Assembly (NCBI RefSeq): GCF_006538345.1
Contig: NZ_BJKL01000001.1
Span: 672,998 to 736,997, forward strand
Source: Alteromonas sp. KUL49
GTDB taxonomy: Bacteria; Pseudomonadota; Gammaproteobacteria; Enterobacterales; Alteromonadaceae
Direction: 5' to 3'
Length of the DNA stretch: 64,000 bases
The position numbers and the translations under genes are program-made. The notes under the pieces were generated by a model. That model was not told the DNA's origin. It searched no databases and saw nothing but the letters and a program-made list of their open reading frames with translations. Positions within the stretch are counted from its first letter, which is position 1; every line of letters starts with the position of its first letter. Shown here piece after piece: positions 32,642 through 43,494 of this stretch.

Positions 32642-32747
32642 CAGAGGAAGCCGTGGACTTTTTACTGCACGCCGAAAACCCATCCATGGGGGCTCGGCTT
32701 CGGCATCCATGCCTCAGACGTCTGTAAAAAGTCCACGGCTTCCTCTT
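32642..32747 (+). repeat. Dispersed hairpin element, copy 2
   Basis: The outer arms at 32643-32665 and 32724-32746 pair perfectly over 23 bp. The inner eight bases, CTTTTTAC/GTAAAAAG, are shared with the other copies, while the outer fifteen differ from them. The interior is nearly that of copy 1, with GCCGA/TCGGC around CCCATCCATGGG and GGCAT/ATGCC. It lies between the sugar dehydrogenase and cnoX genes, both on the plus strand. A short antisense reading frame through it gives an RSRAPMDG peptide like that of copy 1 and is not a gene. Confidence 0.82.
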
Positions 32748-32911
32748 TAGTTCACTAAACATACCTGTAACCAAAAGGTATTAGGCAAAATGTCGCTGGC
32801 TTTTTCGTTTTATCAACAGTTCTTCAAAGGGGCTATTACAACAATAAGAATGCTTGTTTTTTGTGGTTTCCACCCCATAATCTCTTCAGAATCAGTGAAA
32901 AAGGTCACCCA

Positions 32912-33781
32912 ATGGATAATTTCGTAGCACAATCGCCAGCGAATGTTGTAGATATTACGGTAGAAAACTTTCAGCAAATCGTTCTTGAGGCCTCTCAAGA
33001 AAAGCTGGTGTTAATCGATTTTTGGGCGGAATGGTGCGAGCCGTGCAAAGACTTATTACCTATTTTGGAAAAGCTGGCTGCTGAGTACAGTGAGCATATG
33101 ATCCTTGCCAAAGTTGATTGTGAAGCGCAGCAACAAGTGGCTGCCCAGTTTGGTATCAGGAACCTTCCAACGGTGATGGTGGTTCAGCAAGGCCAGCCGG
33201 TAGACGGTTTTGCCGGTGTTCAACCTGAAGAACAGATTCGTGAAATGCTGGGTAAATACCTGCCAAACCCTGAAGATGAGTTACTGGCAAAAGCCGCAGA
33301 GGCTATGCAAAGTGGTGACTATGCCGCCGCATTCCCACATGTGAAAAGCGCCTACGAGATCAATCCCGAAAATACCGACGTTGTTTATTTGTATGCTGAT
33401 TGTCTTATTGAAACTGGTGCTATCGAGCCAGCAAAAAGTCTTCTTGCAGGTATCAAGTTAGTCGATCAAGATGCGCGCTATCAAGCACTTAACGGCAAAA
33501 TCGAACTCGCTGAACAAGCGGCGGATACGCCGGAAATTAGACAGCTACAGGCTGAGATTGAGGCTAATCCAGATAATCTTCAGGCCAAAGTCGATCTCGC
33601 TGTTCAATTGCAGCAGGCGAGTAAAGCCGAAGAAGCACTCGCATTACTGTTTAGTGTACTCAGAAAAGACCTCGCCTTTGGCGACGCAAGAAAACTTATG
33701 ATGGATATGGTGAACGCACTCGCTGACGGCGACCCACTAAAATCGGAATACCGCCGCAAGGTGTATGGGTTATTGTACTAA
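32912..33781 (+). CDS. cnoX: Thioredoxin-TPR co-chaperone CnoX (YbbN)
   Basis: A 289-residue protein with an N-terminal thioredoxin domain (about 15-120) and C-terminal TPR-like helical repeats (about 130-289). E. coli CnoX is a holdase that hands damaged proteins to GroEL. Here the active site is a complete CxxC, WAEWCEPCKD, whereas E. coli CnoX has a degenerate SxxC, so this one may retain redox activity. The ATG at 32912 is chosen because it gives the family N-terminus; the 17-residue upstream extension looks non-coding. Confidence 0.9.
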   Translation: MDNFVAQSPANVVDITVENFQQIVLEASQEKLVLIDFWAEWCEPCKDLLPILEKLAAEYSEHMILAKVDCEAQQQVAAQFGIRNLPTVMVVQQGQPVDGFAGVQPEEQIREMLGKYLPNPEDELLAKAAEAMQSGDYAAAFPHVKSAYEINPENTDVVYLYADCLIETGAIEPAKSLLAGIKLVDQDARYQALNGKIELAEQAADTPEIRQLQAEIEANPDNLQAKVDLAVQLQQASKAEEALALLFSVLRKDLAFGDARKLMMDMVNALADGDPLKSEYRRKVYGLLY

Positions 33782-34194
33782 AGCGGTGAATAGCCTTTGT
33801 TATTTAACCATTTGAGGGCGTCGAAGTAGGAGGTGAAATACTCTCGCTCGTACCCCTCAAATGAGAAGGATTTGTCACTCGCTGGGTGCATGCGCTCTAG
33901 GTGTGCTCGCTTGACCATACCCACATCAAGCACGTAAGCAGAACAGCGCAACCCCTTAGCAATATTTACATTTATTGCCTCTCGTAAACACGATTGACAT
34001 TCTGGTGTAGAAAGTACCCAGCGGCGTCCATCGAGTAGTGCAGCCCATTGTTGTCCTTTAAATGAATCTACCAGTTCATGCATTTCAACTGCGAACATTT
34101 CCGCCGTTTGTAAGTTCCACGCGCCTGTGGCGAAAATTTCCAATACATTCCCCGATAAATCAAATGCGTAATGACCATACTTTGGAAATCGCAT
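33778..34194 (-). CDS. Hypothetical protein, STAS-like fold
   Basis: Not recognised with confidence. The 138-residue soluble protein (MRFPKYGHYAFDLSGNV start) has an alternating alpha/beta pattern with WNLQTAEMFAVEMHELVDSF and AALLDGRRWVLSTPE, reminiscent of STAS/SpoIIAA-like proteins annotated as unknown in Alteromonadales. The ATG at 34194 has GAGG ten bases upstream; a GTG at 34206 overlaps that site and is less likely. Its stop overlaps that of cnoX on the other strand. Confidence 0.6.
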   Translation of the reverse strand: MRFPKYGHYAFDLSGNVLEIFATGAWNLQTAEMFAVEMHELVDSFKGQQWAALLDGRRWVLSTPECQSCLREAINVNIAKGLRCSAYVLDVGMVKRAHLERMHPASDKSFSFEGYEREYFTSYFDALKWLNNKGYSPL

Positions 34195-34379
34195 AGTGTG
34201 CCTCACCGTGAATGAACCCTAATCTAGGTATAGCAGAAAACTACCTAAACGAAACATGCTTTAATCTAAGTGTGTCACTCACTTTACATACTTTAATGGC
34301 ATATTTGAGGACTAAAGCGTTGAGCGACCCTCATTCTGCTACTATATGCGCAAAACGATAGCGATAAAGTATTTAATTT

Positions 34380-35549
34380 ATGACGTATCAATCATTTTAT
34401 AGCCGTTTTCTAAAGGCCAATGAGGGAAAGCAGCATTACGCTTGCCATAGTCATTATTATTGGCCAGACGTAACTAGAGATGCTGTATTGGACTACTGGG
34501 ATGACAGTGCAACCTATGCAGATGAAAAATGGGGCTTTTTCTTCCAAACTCTAGTGCCGGAATTACAACGCCATATCGCTCGTACACTCAATACCTCGCA
34601 CCCCGAGCAAATTGTATTTGCGTCAAATACTCATGAATTACTTTATCGTATTCTGAGTTGTTTCGACTTATCAGCGCCACTGAAAGTCGTGACTACCGAT
34701 GCAGAGTTTCATAGCTTCCACCGTCAAATTCATCGTCTGAATGAACAAGCTAACATTGAACTCATTAGTGTGCCCACAGAGCCCTTTGACAGTTTTTCTG
34801 CGCGCTTCGAACAGGCAATAGTCGACAACGCTCCCCATCTAGTATTTTTCAGTCAGGTATTCTTCAATTCTGGCTACTACGTTCAAGATATTGAACGTAT
34901 TGTAGCGACGGTCACTAACCCAGAAAGACTTGTTGTGATTGACGGCTACCACAGTTTCATGGCGAAACCCGTGGACTTATCTCGTCTCGAGTCTCGTGTA
35001 TTTTATTTAGCTGGTGGCTACAAATACGCGCAAGGCGGGGAGGGCGTTTGTTTTGCCCACGTACCTAAAGGTTGTTCGCTGAGGCCTTCGTATACCGGAT
35101 GGTTTGCCGAACTCGGTGCACTAGACAAACCTCGTGCAGGCGAAGTCCAATACAGCCAAGACGGAATGCGTTTCGCAGGGGCTACCATGGATTTTACGGC
35201 CCTGTATCGCCTTCGCGCCGTGTTCAACTTGTTTGAAGAAAACGACCTGACGGTAGAAGCTATCAATGCCCATGTAGAAGCGCTGCAACAAACGTTCTTA
35301 CAAAAACTAGACGCGCTTAAACACCCATTATTGCACCGTAGCGCTCTGATGATTGATAACGAAGCGACCAGAGGCCACTTCCTTACCTTCAAGTTACCCA
35401 ATGCGGAAGTAACAGCATCTCTTGCGGCGCAACTAAGAGAACAAGGCATACTCACTGATTATAGAGGCGACAGGTTGCGCTTTGGTTTTGCCTTGTACCA
35501 CTGTAAAGATGAAATCAATCTATCTGCGCTTAATGACTGCACAGGGTAG
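34380..35549 (+). CDS. Class V aminotransferase-like PLP enzyme
   Basis: Pyridoxal-phosphate enzyme of the aminotransferase class V fold (kynureninase/cysteine desulfurase group), 389 residues. The cofactor-binding lysine is in YLAGGYKYAQGGEG, and the aspartate that contacts the PLP ring is in VVIDGYHSFMA. ASNTHELLYRIL is the phosphate-binding region. It lacks clear kynureninase or IscS-specific motifs, so the reaction cannot be named. Stands alone between the hypothetical protein and purA. Confidence 0.75.
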   Translation: MTYQSFYSRFLKANEGKQHYACHSHYYWPDVTRDAVLDYWDDSATYADEKWGFFFQTLVPELQRHIARTLNTSHPEQIVFASNTHELLYRILSCFDLSAPLKVVTTDAEFHSFHRQIHRLNEQANIELISVPTEPFDSFSARFEQAIVDNAPHLVFFSQVFFNSGYYVQDIERIVATVTNPERLVVIDGYHSFMAKPVDLSRLESRVFYLAGGYKYAQGGEGVCFAHVPKGCSLRPSYTGWFAELGALDKPRAGEVQYSQDGMRFAGATMDFTALYRLRAVFNLFEENDLTVEAINAHVEALQQTFLQKLDALKHPLLHRSALMIDNEATRGHFLTFKLPNAEVTASLAAQLREQGILTDYRGDRLRFGFALYHCKDEINLSALNDCTG

Positions 35550-35698
35550 ATAGGAAAAGCCAGTTTTTACTGGCAACACCTGCACTTAGCCTAATTGTGG
35601 AGAAAAATAGGTCTGAATGACGGATTTTTGTACATAAAATAGATGATCCGCGGCGTTAAATTTTGTAGAATCGCCGCCTAATTTTCTTACACATATGA

Positions 35699-37000
<1,302 letters not shown>

Positions 37001-37073
37001 TACAAACAAAGATACGGAAAGCCAAACTCGAGCTTAATACCTGTCAATTAAGCAATTTGAGTGGTTTATGAGT

Positions 37074-37171
37074 GGAAGTAATGGGCTTTTTACAGCCGTC
37101 TGAGGCATGGATGCCGAAGCCGAGCCCGCAGGGATGTGCTTGTGGCGTGCAGTAAAAAGCCTGTTACTTCC
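37074..37171 (+). repeat. Dispersed hairpin element, copy 3 (inverted)
   Basis: The same element in reverse orientation. The arms 37074-37093 and 37152-37171 pair over 20 positions, the inner eight being CTTTTTAC/GTAAAAAG. Two arm positions are not Watson-Crick at DNA level (G83 with T162, T82 with G163, counting from 37000), but both are G-U pairs in a plus-strand RNA, the strand of the upstream purA message. The interior holds GGCAT/ATGCC and a diverged first hairpin. Confidence 0.78.
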
Positions 37172-37379
37172 TCTCAATGAAACTAATACAACCTGAAATG
37201 CTCTATTGACAGTGCTGAGCTCATGCGGGGCTTCTTTGTCTCACCTTGTAACACAATCCATCCTCAACAAAATTTAACCTACTATTTGTTTTGAACCAAA
37301 ACGGCCATACTGATATAAGAGATAGGTACTAACCGTAAAAGTGCTCGTAGTGTGAGCATTTTGTTTTGAGGGGATCTTT

Positions 37380-38786
37380 ATGGCTAATCGTCCAGTACTT
37401 CACGCTGTGGAAAACGGTATTTGTTTTGTAGATACCGTTAATGCACTTAAAAACAGTTTTTCGACGGGGAAAACCCGCTCTCTCGACTGGCGGCGCGGCC
37501 AACTAGAAAACCTCAAGCGCATGCTTATTGAAAACGAGCATGACATTCTTAAAGCACTAAAAGCCGATCTGGGTAAATGCGAAACCGAGGCCTATACCTC
37601 TGAATGCGGCTATTTACTCAGCGACATTGAGCACACCCTCAAACACCTCAATAAATGGACTAAACCTCGCCGCGTCTCAACGCCTATAGTGGCATGGCCT
37701 GGAAAGAGCTTTCAACAGCCTGAGCCGCTTGGCACAGTACTCATTATTGGTGCGTGGAATTACCCACTGCAACTGTTGTTGGCACCTTATGTCGCCGCGC
37801 TTGCGGCAGGCAACTGCGCCGTGCTCAAGCCATCAGAGCTATCGCCTGCTACGTCGTCGCTAGTGGCGCGTTTAATACCTCAGTATATGGACACCACAAC
37901 AGTGACTGTTGTCGAAGGTGCAAAAGATGAGGCCACCGCACTGCTGGCCTGCCATTGGGACCATATTTTTTATACCGGCGGCGAAGTGGTTGGCAAAATT
38001 GTGATGGCTGCAGCAGCGCGCCACCTTACACCCGTTACCCTAGAATTGGGAGGCAAAAGCCCCTGTATTGTTGACAAGCACACTAATCTCAAAGTTACCG
38101 CAAGGCGATTAGTGTGGGGTAAATGGATGAATAGCGGGCAGACCTGCATTGCGCCAGATTATGTGCTTGTAGAGAAGGGGCAAGAAAATCAGCTTATCGA
38201 CGCCATCAAAAAAGAGCTTAAGTCTCAGTATGGCAAAGACCCACTCGCATCAAGAGACTTTGGTAACATCGTAAATACACGTCACCTGCAGCGCCTGAAA
38301 GAATACTTAGAAGGGGCTCCAGTGGTTTACGGTGGGCAGATTGACGAAGCCCGACCTGCCATGAGCCCAACGATAGTGCTTAATCCATCGGTAGACAGCA
38401 AAGTCATGCAAGAAGAGATCTTCGGCCCTATCTTACCCATTGTCACCGTGGCATCACTAGACGACGCGATTGAGTTTATCAACCAAAGACCCAAGCCGTT
38501 GGCGCTGTATGCGTTCAGTGATGACGACAGCGTGTTAGAAAAAATCATTGCACAAACCAGTTCCGGTAGTGTGTGTACCAATGACACTATGATGTTCATG
38601 ACAAATCCAGAGTTACCTTTTGGTGGGGTAGGCAACAGTGGTATGGGTAACTATCATGGGCGGGCCGGCTTTGACACCTTTAGCCATTTAAAAACCGTGA
38701 TGAAGCGGGCCTTTGCTCTTGATGCGCCCTTTAGATACGCACCATATTCCAAACTTAAACTGTCATTGCTCAAAAAACTACTGTAA
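37380..38786 (+). CDS. Aldehyde dehydrogenase (fatty/aromatic aldehyde type)
   Basis: NAD(P)-dependent aldehyde dehydrogenase of the short class-3-like group, 468 residues. The catalytic Cys is in NSGQTCIAPDYVL, the general-base Glu in TLELGGKSPC, the cofactor motif is FYTGGEVVGK, and the EEIFGPILPI block follows. Class 3 enzymes act on medium-chain, fatty or aromatic aldehydes; the precise substrate is unknown. A hydrophobic, basic C-terminal tail (KLKLSLLKKLL) might touch the membrane. Followed ten bases later by a VOC-family gene. Confidence 0.88.
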   Translation: MANRPVLHAVENGICFVDTVNALKNSFSTGKTRSLDWRRGQLENLKRMLIENEHDILKALKADLGKCETEAYTSECGYLLSDIEHTLKHLNKWTKPRRVSTPIVAWPGKSFQQPEPLGTVLIIGAWNYPLQLLLAPYVAALAAGNCAVLKPSELSPATSSLVARLIPQYMDTTTVTVVEGAKDEATALLACHWDHIFYTGGEVVGKIVMAAAARHLTPVTLELGGKSPCIVDKHTNLKVTARRLVWGKWMNSGQTCIAPDYVLVEKGQENQLIDAIKKELKSQYGKDPLASRDFGNIVNTRHLQRLKEYLEGAPVVYGGQIDEARPAMSPTIVLNPSVDSKVMQEEIFGPILPIVTVASLDDAIEFINQRPKPLALYAFSDDDSVLEKIIAQTSSGSVCTNDTMMFMTNPELPFGGVGNSGMGNYHGRAGFDTFSHLKTVMKRAFALDAPFRYAPYSKLKLSLLKKLL

Positions 38787-38795
38787 GGAGACACT

Positions 38796-39215
38796 GTGCC
38801 TCAGCCTTTTCATCTAGCGATCCCGGTAACTGATATTGCACTTGCCGATGAGTTTTACGGCGGCTTACTTGGCTGTGAAAAAGGCCGAAGTGACACAAAG
38901 TGGATTGACTGGAATTTCTTTGGTCACCAGTTGGTTACTCACTGCGTTGACCACATGCCTGCAAAGCCACAACATAATGACGTGGACAGCCATGCGGTTC
39001 CCGTGCCCCACTTCGGCGTAGTCCTAACGATGAAAGCATGGGAAGCCTTAAGTGAAACCCTTAAAGCGGCTGAGATCCCTTTTATTATTGAGCCCTATGT
39101 GCGCTTTAAAGGGCAAGCGGGCGAACAAGCGACTATGTTTTTCAACGACCCGTTTGGCAATGCACTCGAATTCAAAGCCTTTGCTGACATTGAACAGCTG
39201 TTTGCTACTGACTAA
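38796..39215 (+). CDS. VOC-family (glyoxalase/dioxygenase-like) protein
   Basis: A 139-residue vicinal-oxygen-chelate protein. It begins PFHLAIPVTDIALADEFYGGLLGCEKG, a classic VOC N-terminus with metal-ligand His, and ends with FFNDPFGNALEFKAF, which contains the Glu ligand. The start is GTG with AAGGAGACACT upstream. Co-transcribed with the aldehyde dehydrogenase, which suggests aldehyde or aromatic detoxification, but this is inference. Its stop overlaps the convergent PepSY gene. Confidence 0.82.
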   Translation: MPQPFHLAIPVTDIALADEFYGGLLGCEKGRSDTKWIDWNFFGHQLVTHCVDHMPAKPQHNDVDSHAVPVPHFGVVLTMKAWEALSETLKAAEIPFIIEPYVRFKGQAGEQATMFFNDPFGNALEFKAFADIEQLFATD

Positions 39216-39937
39216 TAAAAAATACGAGACTTTCTACGCGGCCTGAATTTGTAGTACAGCAAAATGAAGCCCGTGAAGGTAAACAACAGTGCGCTCGCTG
39301 CAAAAGCTATCAATAGCGGGTGGTTAAAATCAGAGCGCTCTTCATAGTCCATAATGTGGAGCATCCACATAAAATCGAAAAGTCGCCATGTATCTGTTCT
39401 TACGCGTTCAACTTTTCCCGTGGTTGGTGATAGGTAGAAGTGAGTGTTGTCTTCGTCATTGAAGACCACTTGCCATAAAGGCGCAGTGAGATGACTTACC
39501 TCTTGCGGTAATACCTCAAGCAACAGTGCCGAACTAATCGATGCTGTGCCCTTATACTGAGCTGTGGCTAACTGTTGGATATCATCTTCTTGTATAGCTT
39601 GGTAGGTGTTACCAGTCAGCGCGCTGTAACGGGTAATGCTGTTGCCATCTTCCACTTGATAGACAGGCTCTGCCCGCAATGGATCCACAAGCACCCTGTG
39701 ACTAAATGATAACAATGCATTGGGAGAGTGTTTAGCGAGCAGAATAGCGGGGGCAACCTGAGCTTGTGTCCAAGACACCTTAGGCTCGATTTTTAAATGA
39801 GTTCCTCGCACTTCGTCAATGGGAAGCCAAGCCATAACTAACCCGCTTAAAAACCATAGGCTTATTTGCGCAGCCAGAATTATTCCTAGCCAGTTGTGAA
39901 GTGAACGACTCAGTTTATGCATGAGGAAGCGGCTCAT
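39212..39937 (-). CDS. PepSY-associated membrane protein
   Basis: A 241-residue inner-membrane protein with N-terminal SLHNWLGIILAAQISLWFLSGLVMAW and C-terminal membrane helix (LLIAFAASALLFTFTGFILLYY) around a periplasmic PepSY-like domain (about 40-195; TALTGN- and YLSPTTGKVERV-type segments). This is the PepSY_TM architecture. Such proteins often accompany iron uptake or reductases; no such partner is next to it. An internal Met at position 6 could also be the start. Confidence 0.72.
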   Translation of the reverse strand: MSRFLMHKLSRSLHNWLGIILAAQISLWFLSGLVMAWLPIDEVRGTHLKIEPKVSWTQAQVAPAILLAKHSPNALLSFSHRVLVDPLRAEPVYQVEDGNSITRYSALTGNTYQAIQEDDIQQLATAQYKGTASISSALLLEVLPQEVSHLTAPLWQVVFNDEDNTHFYLSPTTGKVERVRTDTWRLFDFMWMLHIMDYEERSDFNHPLLIAFAASALLFTFTGFILLYYKFRPRRKSRIFY

Positions 39938-40069
39938 TATCTTTGTTGTTATTAGAGCATGTTACTCACTCATACAAGTGAGTAACACTTTGTTAGCGAC
40001 TGTTATATCAACAAAAATTTATCCATTGCGCAAATTTTTTACAATTGAGTCTGTGTTGGCAAATGACTA

Positions 40070-41782
40070 TTACTCAGTTTCCACCGCGTCTAGCACGATA
40101 CTTTTACCTCGGCCACTCGCTTCTGACGCGGCATCTAGCCCCTCGGGTGTACGTTTTATCAGGTGCACATCACCAAAGCGGCGGTTGTCTATCACGTACC
40201 CCATTCCCTCAAGGGTGCTTACTACGTTTTCGTCAAAACCGTCGTGCATGCGGATCGTATTTTCGGGCAAGAGTTGATGGTGAAAGCGGGGAGCATTCAC
40301 CGCGGTGTTTGCATCAAATTCGAAAAGTAAGCCGTTAAGTAGAGACTGGGTGACAGATGAGATTATCGTGGTGCCCCCAGGCGAACCCGTCACTAACACA
40401 ACACCTTTATCGTCAGTGACAAGGGTAGGTGTCATCGACGACAACATGCGTTTGTAGGGTTGGATGGCGTTTGCATCGCCACCGACAGCACCAAAGAAAT
40501 TAGGTACGCCTGGCTTAGCACTGAAGTCATCCATTTCATCATTGAGTAAGAAGCCTGCACCGGTGACGACTACGCCCGCACCAAAGGTTAAATTGATGGT
40601 CGTTGTATTGGCGACCGCATTACCCCATTTGTCCATCACAGAAAAGTGGGTGGTATCTTCACTTTCTACCAGCCCAGGTTCGATATCAGGTGTTGATGAA
40701 GGGCTATCTTGCTGTATTTCACCCGCACGCATAGCAATGTAGTCATGGTTAACTAGCTGCGACACAGGTACGTCGACAAAGTCAGGATCGCCAAGGTACT
40801 CGGCGCGATCCGCAAATACCCGCTTGCCTATCTCAGACATAATATGCAGGTACTCTGCACTGTTGTGTTCAGGTAACTCATGAGATTCAGCATAAACGTC
40901 TAACATACCAATCCACTGCGCTACTGCCACACCTCCCGAACTAGGGGGCGGTGCTGTAACCAAGGTATAGTCATTCCAAGACAAAGTCAGTGGCGCGCGC
41001 CATACCGCGTTGTACGCTTTAAGATCTTCAAGGGTAATCAAGCCGCCATTGGCTTCCATAAAGGCAACAATTTTATTGGCTACAATGCCTTCATAGAATC
41101 CGGCAGGGCCTTGCTGTTGAATAGACTTTAACGTGTTGGCTAGCTCAGGTTGGAAAAAACGCTCTCCTGCCACAGCACTGCCAAAGTAGTCGCCAAAGTT
41201 ACTTTCTAGGCCGCGTTCTTGCAGCCTACCCATGTACCACTGAATGTTATTGGCGAGCTTATCAGGAACAATAAACCCTTGTTCGGCGAGTTCTACTGCA
41301 GGAGCAACTAATCTTGACCACGGCAAAGTGCCATACTTTTTATGCGCCTCCCACATGCCGGCTACCGTACCGGGAATACCCGACGCTTTAGCGCCAAACA
41401 ATGATTCGATAAACTTAACATTGCCCTCTTCATCAAGGTACATGTCGCGATGGGCGCTCGCGGGTGCCATTTCACGGTAATCCAGAAAGTCAGGGCTTCC
41501 ATCCATCGAAATGGTCATGAAGCCACCACCACCAAGGTTTCCCGCTTCTGGAAGCGTAACGGCCAATACAAATTGAGCGGTAATGGCTGCGTCTACCGCG
41601 TTACCACCGTCCTTTAATACCTGCATAGCTGCGTCAGCACTGAAGGTGTCGGGCATAGCCACGGCCTGCTGTGCTGATGCTTTTGGTACCTCGGGGGTAG
41701 TTCCAGTGGTTGGCTCTTGAACCGAAGGGGAGCAAGCCGAGAGAAAAATCGATGTAAAGATAATGAGTATTACAGTTTTCAT
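40070..41782 (-). CDS. ggt: Gamma-glutamyltransferase, lipoprotein
   Basis: Hydrolyses or transfers the gamma-glutamyl group of glutathione and related compounds. The 570-residue precursor begins with a lipoprotein signal (lipobox LSAC, Cys at about 17), so the enzyme is probably anchored in the periplasm. It autocleaves before the catalytic Thr in SEDTTHFSVMDKWGNAV. Other motifs are DGGNAVDAAITAQFVLAVTLPEAGNLGGGGFM, the oxyanion-type GSPGGTTIISSVTQ and an APRFHHQLLPE ending. Follows the NhaC-type gene by 60 bases in the same direction. Confidence 0.93.
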   Translation of the reverse strand: MKTVILIIFTSIFLSACSPSVQEPTTGTTPEVPKASAQQAVAMPDTFSADAAMQVLKDGGNAVDAAITAQFVLAVTLPEAGNLGGGGFMTISMDGSPDFLDYREMAPASAHRDMYLDEEGNVKFIESLFGAKASGIPGTVAGMWEAHKKYGTLPWSRLVAPAVELAEQGFIVPDKLANNIQWYMGRLQERGLESNFGDYFGSAVAGERFFQPELANTLKSIQQQGPAGFYEGIVANKIVAFMEANGGLITLEDLKAYNAVWRAPLTLSWNDYTLVTAPPPSSGGVAVAQWIGMLDVYAESHELPEHNSAEYLHIMSEIGKRVFADRAEYLGDPDFVDVPVSQLVNHDYIAMRAGEIQQDSPSSTPDIEPGLVESEDTTHFSVMDKWGNAVANTTTINLTFGAGVVVTGAGFLLNDEMDDFSAKPGVPNFFGAVGGDANAIQPYKRMLSSMTPTLVTDDKGVVLVTGSPGGTTIISSVTQSLLNGLLFEFDANTAVNAPRFHHQLLPENTIRMHDGFDENVVSTLEGMGYVIDNRRFGDVHLIKRTPEGLDAASEASGRGKSIVLDAVETE

Positions 41783-41841
41783 AAGCTCGCGTTCCTTTTC
41801 TTATTGTTAAATAGGTGCGTGTATAAGCATCAACACGCGTG

Positions 41842-43218
41842 TTATCCGATCATTATCAAACTTGCCACAAAGTAGGCGACAAGGGTCATAGCGCCTGCAA
41901 TGAGTGCATAGGGAAGCTGTGTTTTTACATGGGTCAGTACGTCACAGCCCGCCGCTAAAGAAGACACAGCGGTGGTGTCAGAAATCGGTGAGCAATGATC
42001 GCCAAATACTCCGCCCCCTAAAATAGCGGCAATCACCAGTGAGGGGGGTAAACCTAGCGTTTGAATCAGTGGCACACCGATGGGGATCAAAATCGCGAAG
42101 GTGCCCCACGATGTCCCTGTAGTAAATGACATCACCGCCCCCGCTAAAAACAGCATGGGTACTATTAATACCAAAGGTAAGAATTCGCCCACGATCCCTG
42201 CAACAAAAGCACCGGTGCCTAATATCTTTAAGCTGTTACCCAAGGTCAGAGACAACAATACAATGGTGACGAGTGGAAGTAGTTCGCCCATGCCTTTAAA
42301 GCCCACGGTGACTGCTTCTTGATGGGTAAAGCGCTTGTGTACTAACAATAAACCGTAAGCCACTGCGGTGGCCAGTGCTGTGGCATAAAGTACAGATTTG
42401 CTGCCACTCCCTTGTGACAATACGCCATCGCCCGTCCACAACATAAAACCGACCATACTGATAACCATCGTCAGTAAGGGGAGCAACATGAATCGTGCTT
42501 TGGTAGCCTCTGCGGTTTCTTGTACTACTGTGGATTTGGTTAGCGATACTTCCTCTTCAACCATAGGGCCATGGACTTTGTCGGCAGAGATGGTGTACGC
42601 GACGATGAGTAAAGTAAAAATAGCGTAAAAGTTGAAGAATACGCTGCCCCACAGTATGGAGGCTGAAGACGCCGGCAATTCGTAGGCATCCAATAAACTT
42701 AAAATAAACGCACCCCAGCCATTAAGCAGAATAAGAATACATATAGGCGCGCTAGTGGAGTCGATGATATATGCTAAACGAGCTCTACTCATGCCAAAGC
42801 GGTCATACAAGCCCCGGGCAAAAATACCCGCGGTAAGCACACTCAAGTTAGATTCGATGAAAACCGCAATGCCAGTAAACATGGTTAACCCACCCACTTG
42901 TTTACGGTTTTTGGCAACACCTTTGTTGACGAGATAATTAACTGTTGCAGTAACACCGCCTGAATCTCTGATAAATGCCAGCAACGCACCAACCAGCACC
43001 GAGAATATCAATACACGAGTGTTACCAGGGCTAGAGGCCGTATCTACCACGCGCTCGATCGCGTTAATAGGTGCAAGTAAGCTGCTGACCGAAGCATCGT
43101 TGACCACTATAAGCAGCTCAGCACATAGCACGGCTAAAGCAAGGGCTAAGATGACTTCTTTCTTCCAAAAGACGACGACAATGGCCACCAATGGGGGGAT
43201 GATCGACATCCAATCCAT
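41842..43218 (-). CDS. NhaC-family Na+/H+ antiporter
   Basis: A 458-residue membrane protein of the NhaC family, about eleven to twelve helices. Signatures are SFTTGTSWGTFAILIPIGVPL and GGGVFGDHCSPISDTTAVSSLAA near the C-terminus. Relatives exchange Na+ for H+ or for small metabolites such as lactate/malate, so the exact substrate is open. The ATG at 43218 is chosen because it starts at MDWMSIIPP; the longer frame adds a polar segment. Upstream of ggt, so the pair may import products of gamma-glutamyl hydrolysis (inference). Confidence 0.82.
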   Translation of the reverse strand: MDWMSIIPPLVAIVVVFWKKEVILALALAVLCAELLIVVNDASVSSLLAPINAIERVVDTASSPGNTRVLIFSVLVGALLAFIRDSGGVTATVNYLVNKGVAKNRKQVGGLTMFTGIAVFIESNLSVLTAGIFARGLYDRFGMSRARLAYIIDSTSAPICILILLNGWGAFILSLLDAYELPASSASILWGSVFFNFYAIFTLLIVAYTISADKVHGPMVEEEVSLTKSTVVQETAEATKARFMLLPLLTMVISMVGFMLWTGDGVLSQGSGSKSVLYATALATAVAYGLLLVHKRFTHQEAVTVGFKGMGELLPLVTIVLLSLTLGNSLKILGTGAFVAGIVGEFLPLVLIVPMLFLAGAVMSFTTGTSWGTFAILIPIGVPLIQTLGLPPSLVIAAILGGGVFGDHCSPISDTTAVSSLAAGCDVLTHVKTQLPYALIAGAMTLVAYFVASLIMIG

Positions 43219-43494
43219 ATTAATTCCCGTTAAATCATTGATTGGTTTTTTTACTGCGATTGCGTTGCCAACCTGCAATCAGGCTAACAACCTATGCCAG
43301 CAATGCCAGAGAGTATGAACAGACGGTTTCAAGGAAGAGGAACGCCGTGTTTTATTCTTGGTGTTATCTCGGCATAGACATCATTAAGCCTACCCAACTC
43401 AACACACTAATACCAGTAAAAATAACCCCGTAATCGATGAGGTCAACTGGCTAACCGATGCTTTTTATTGGCATTTACATCGTCACTCATTAGT

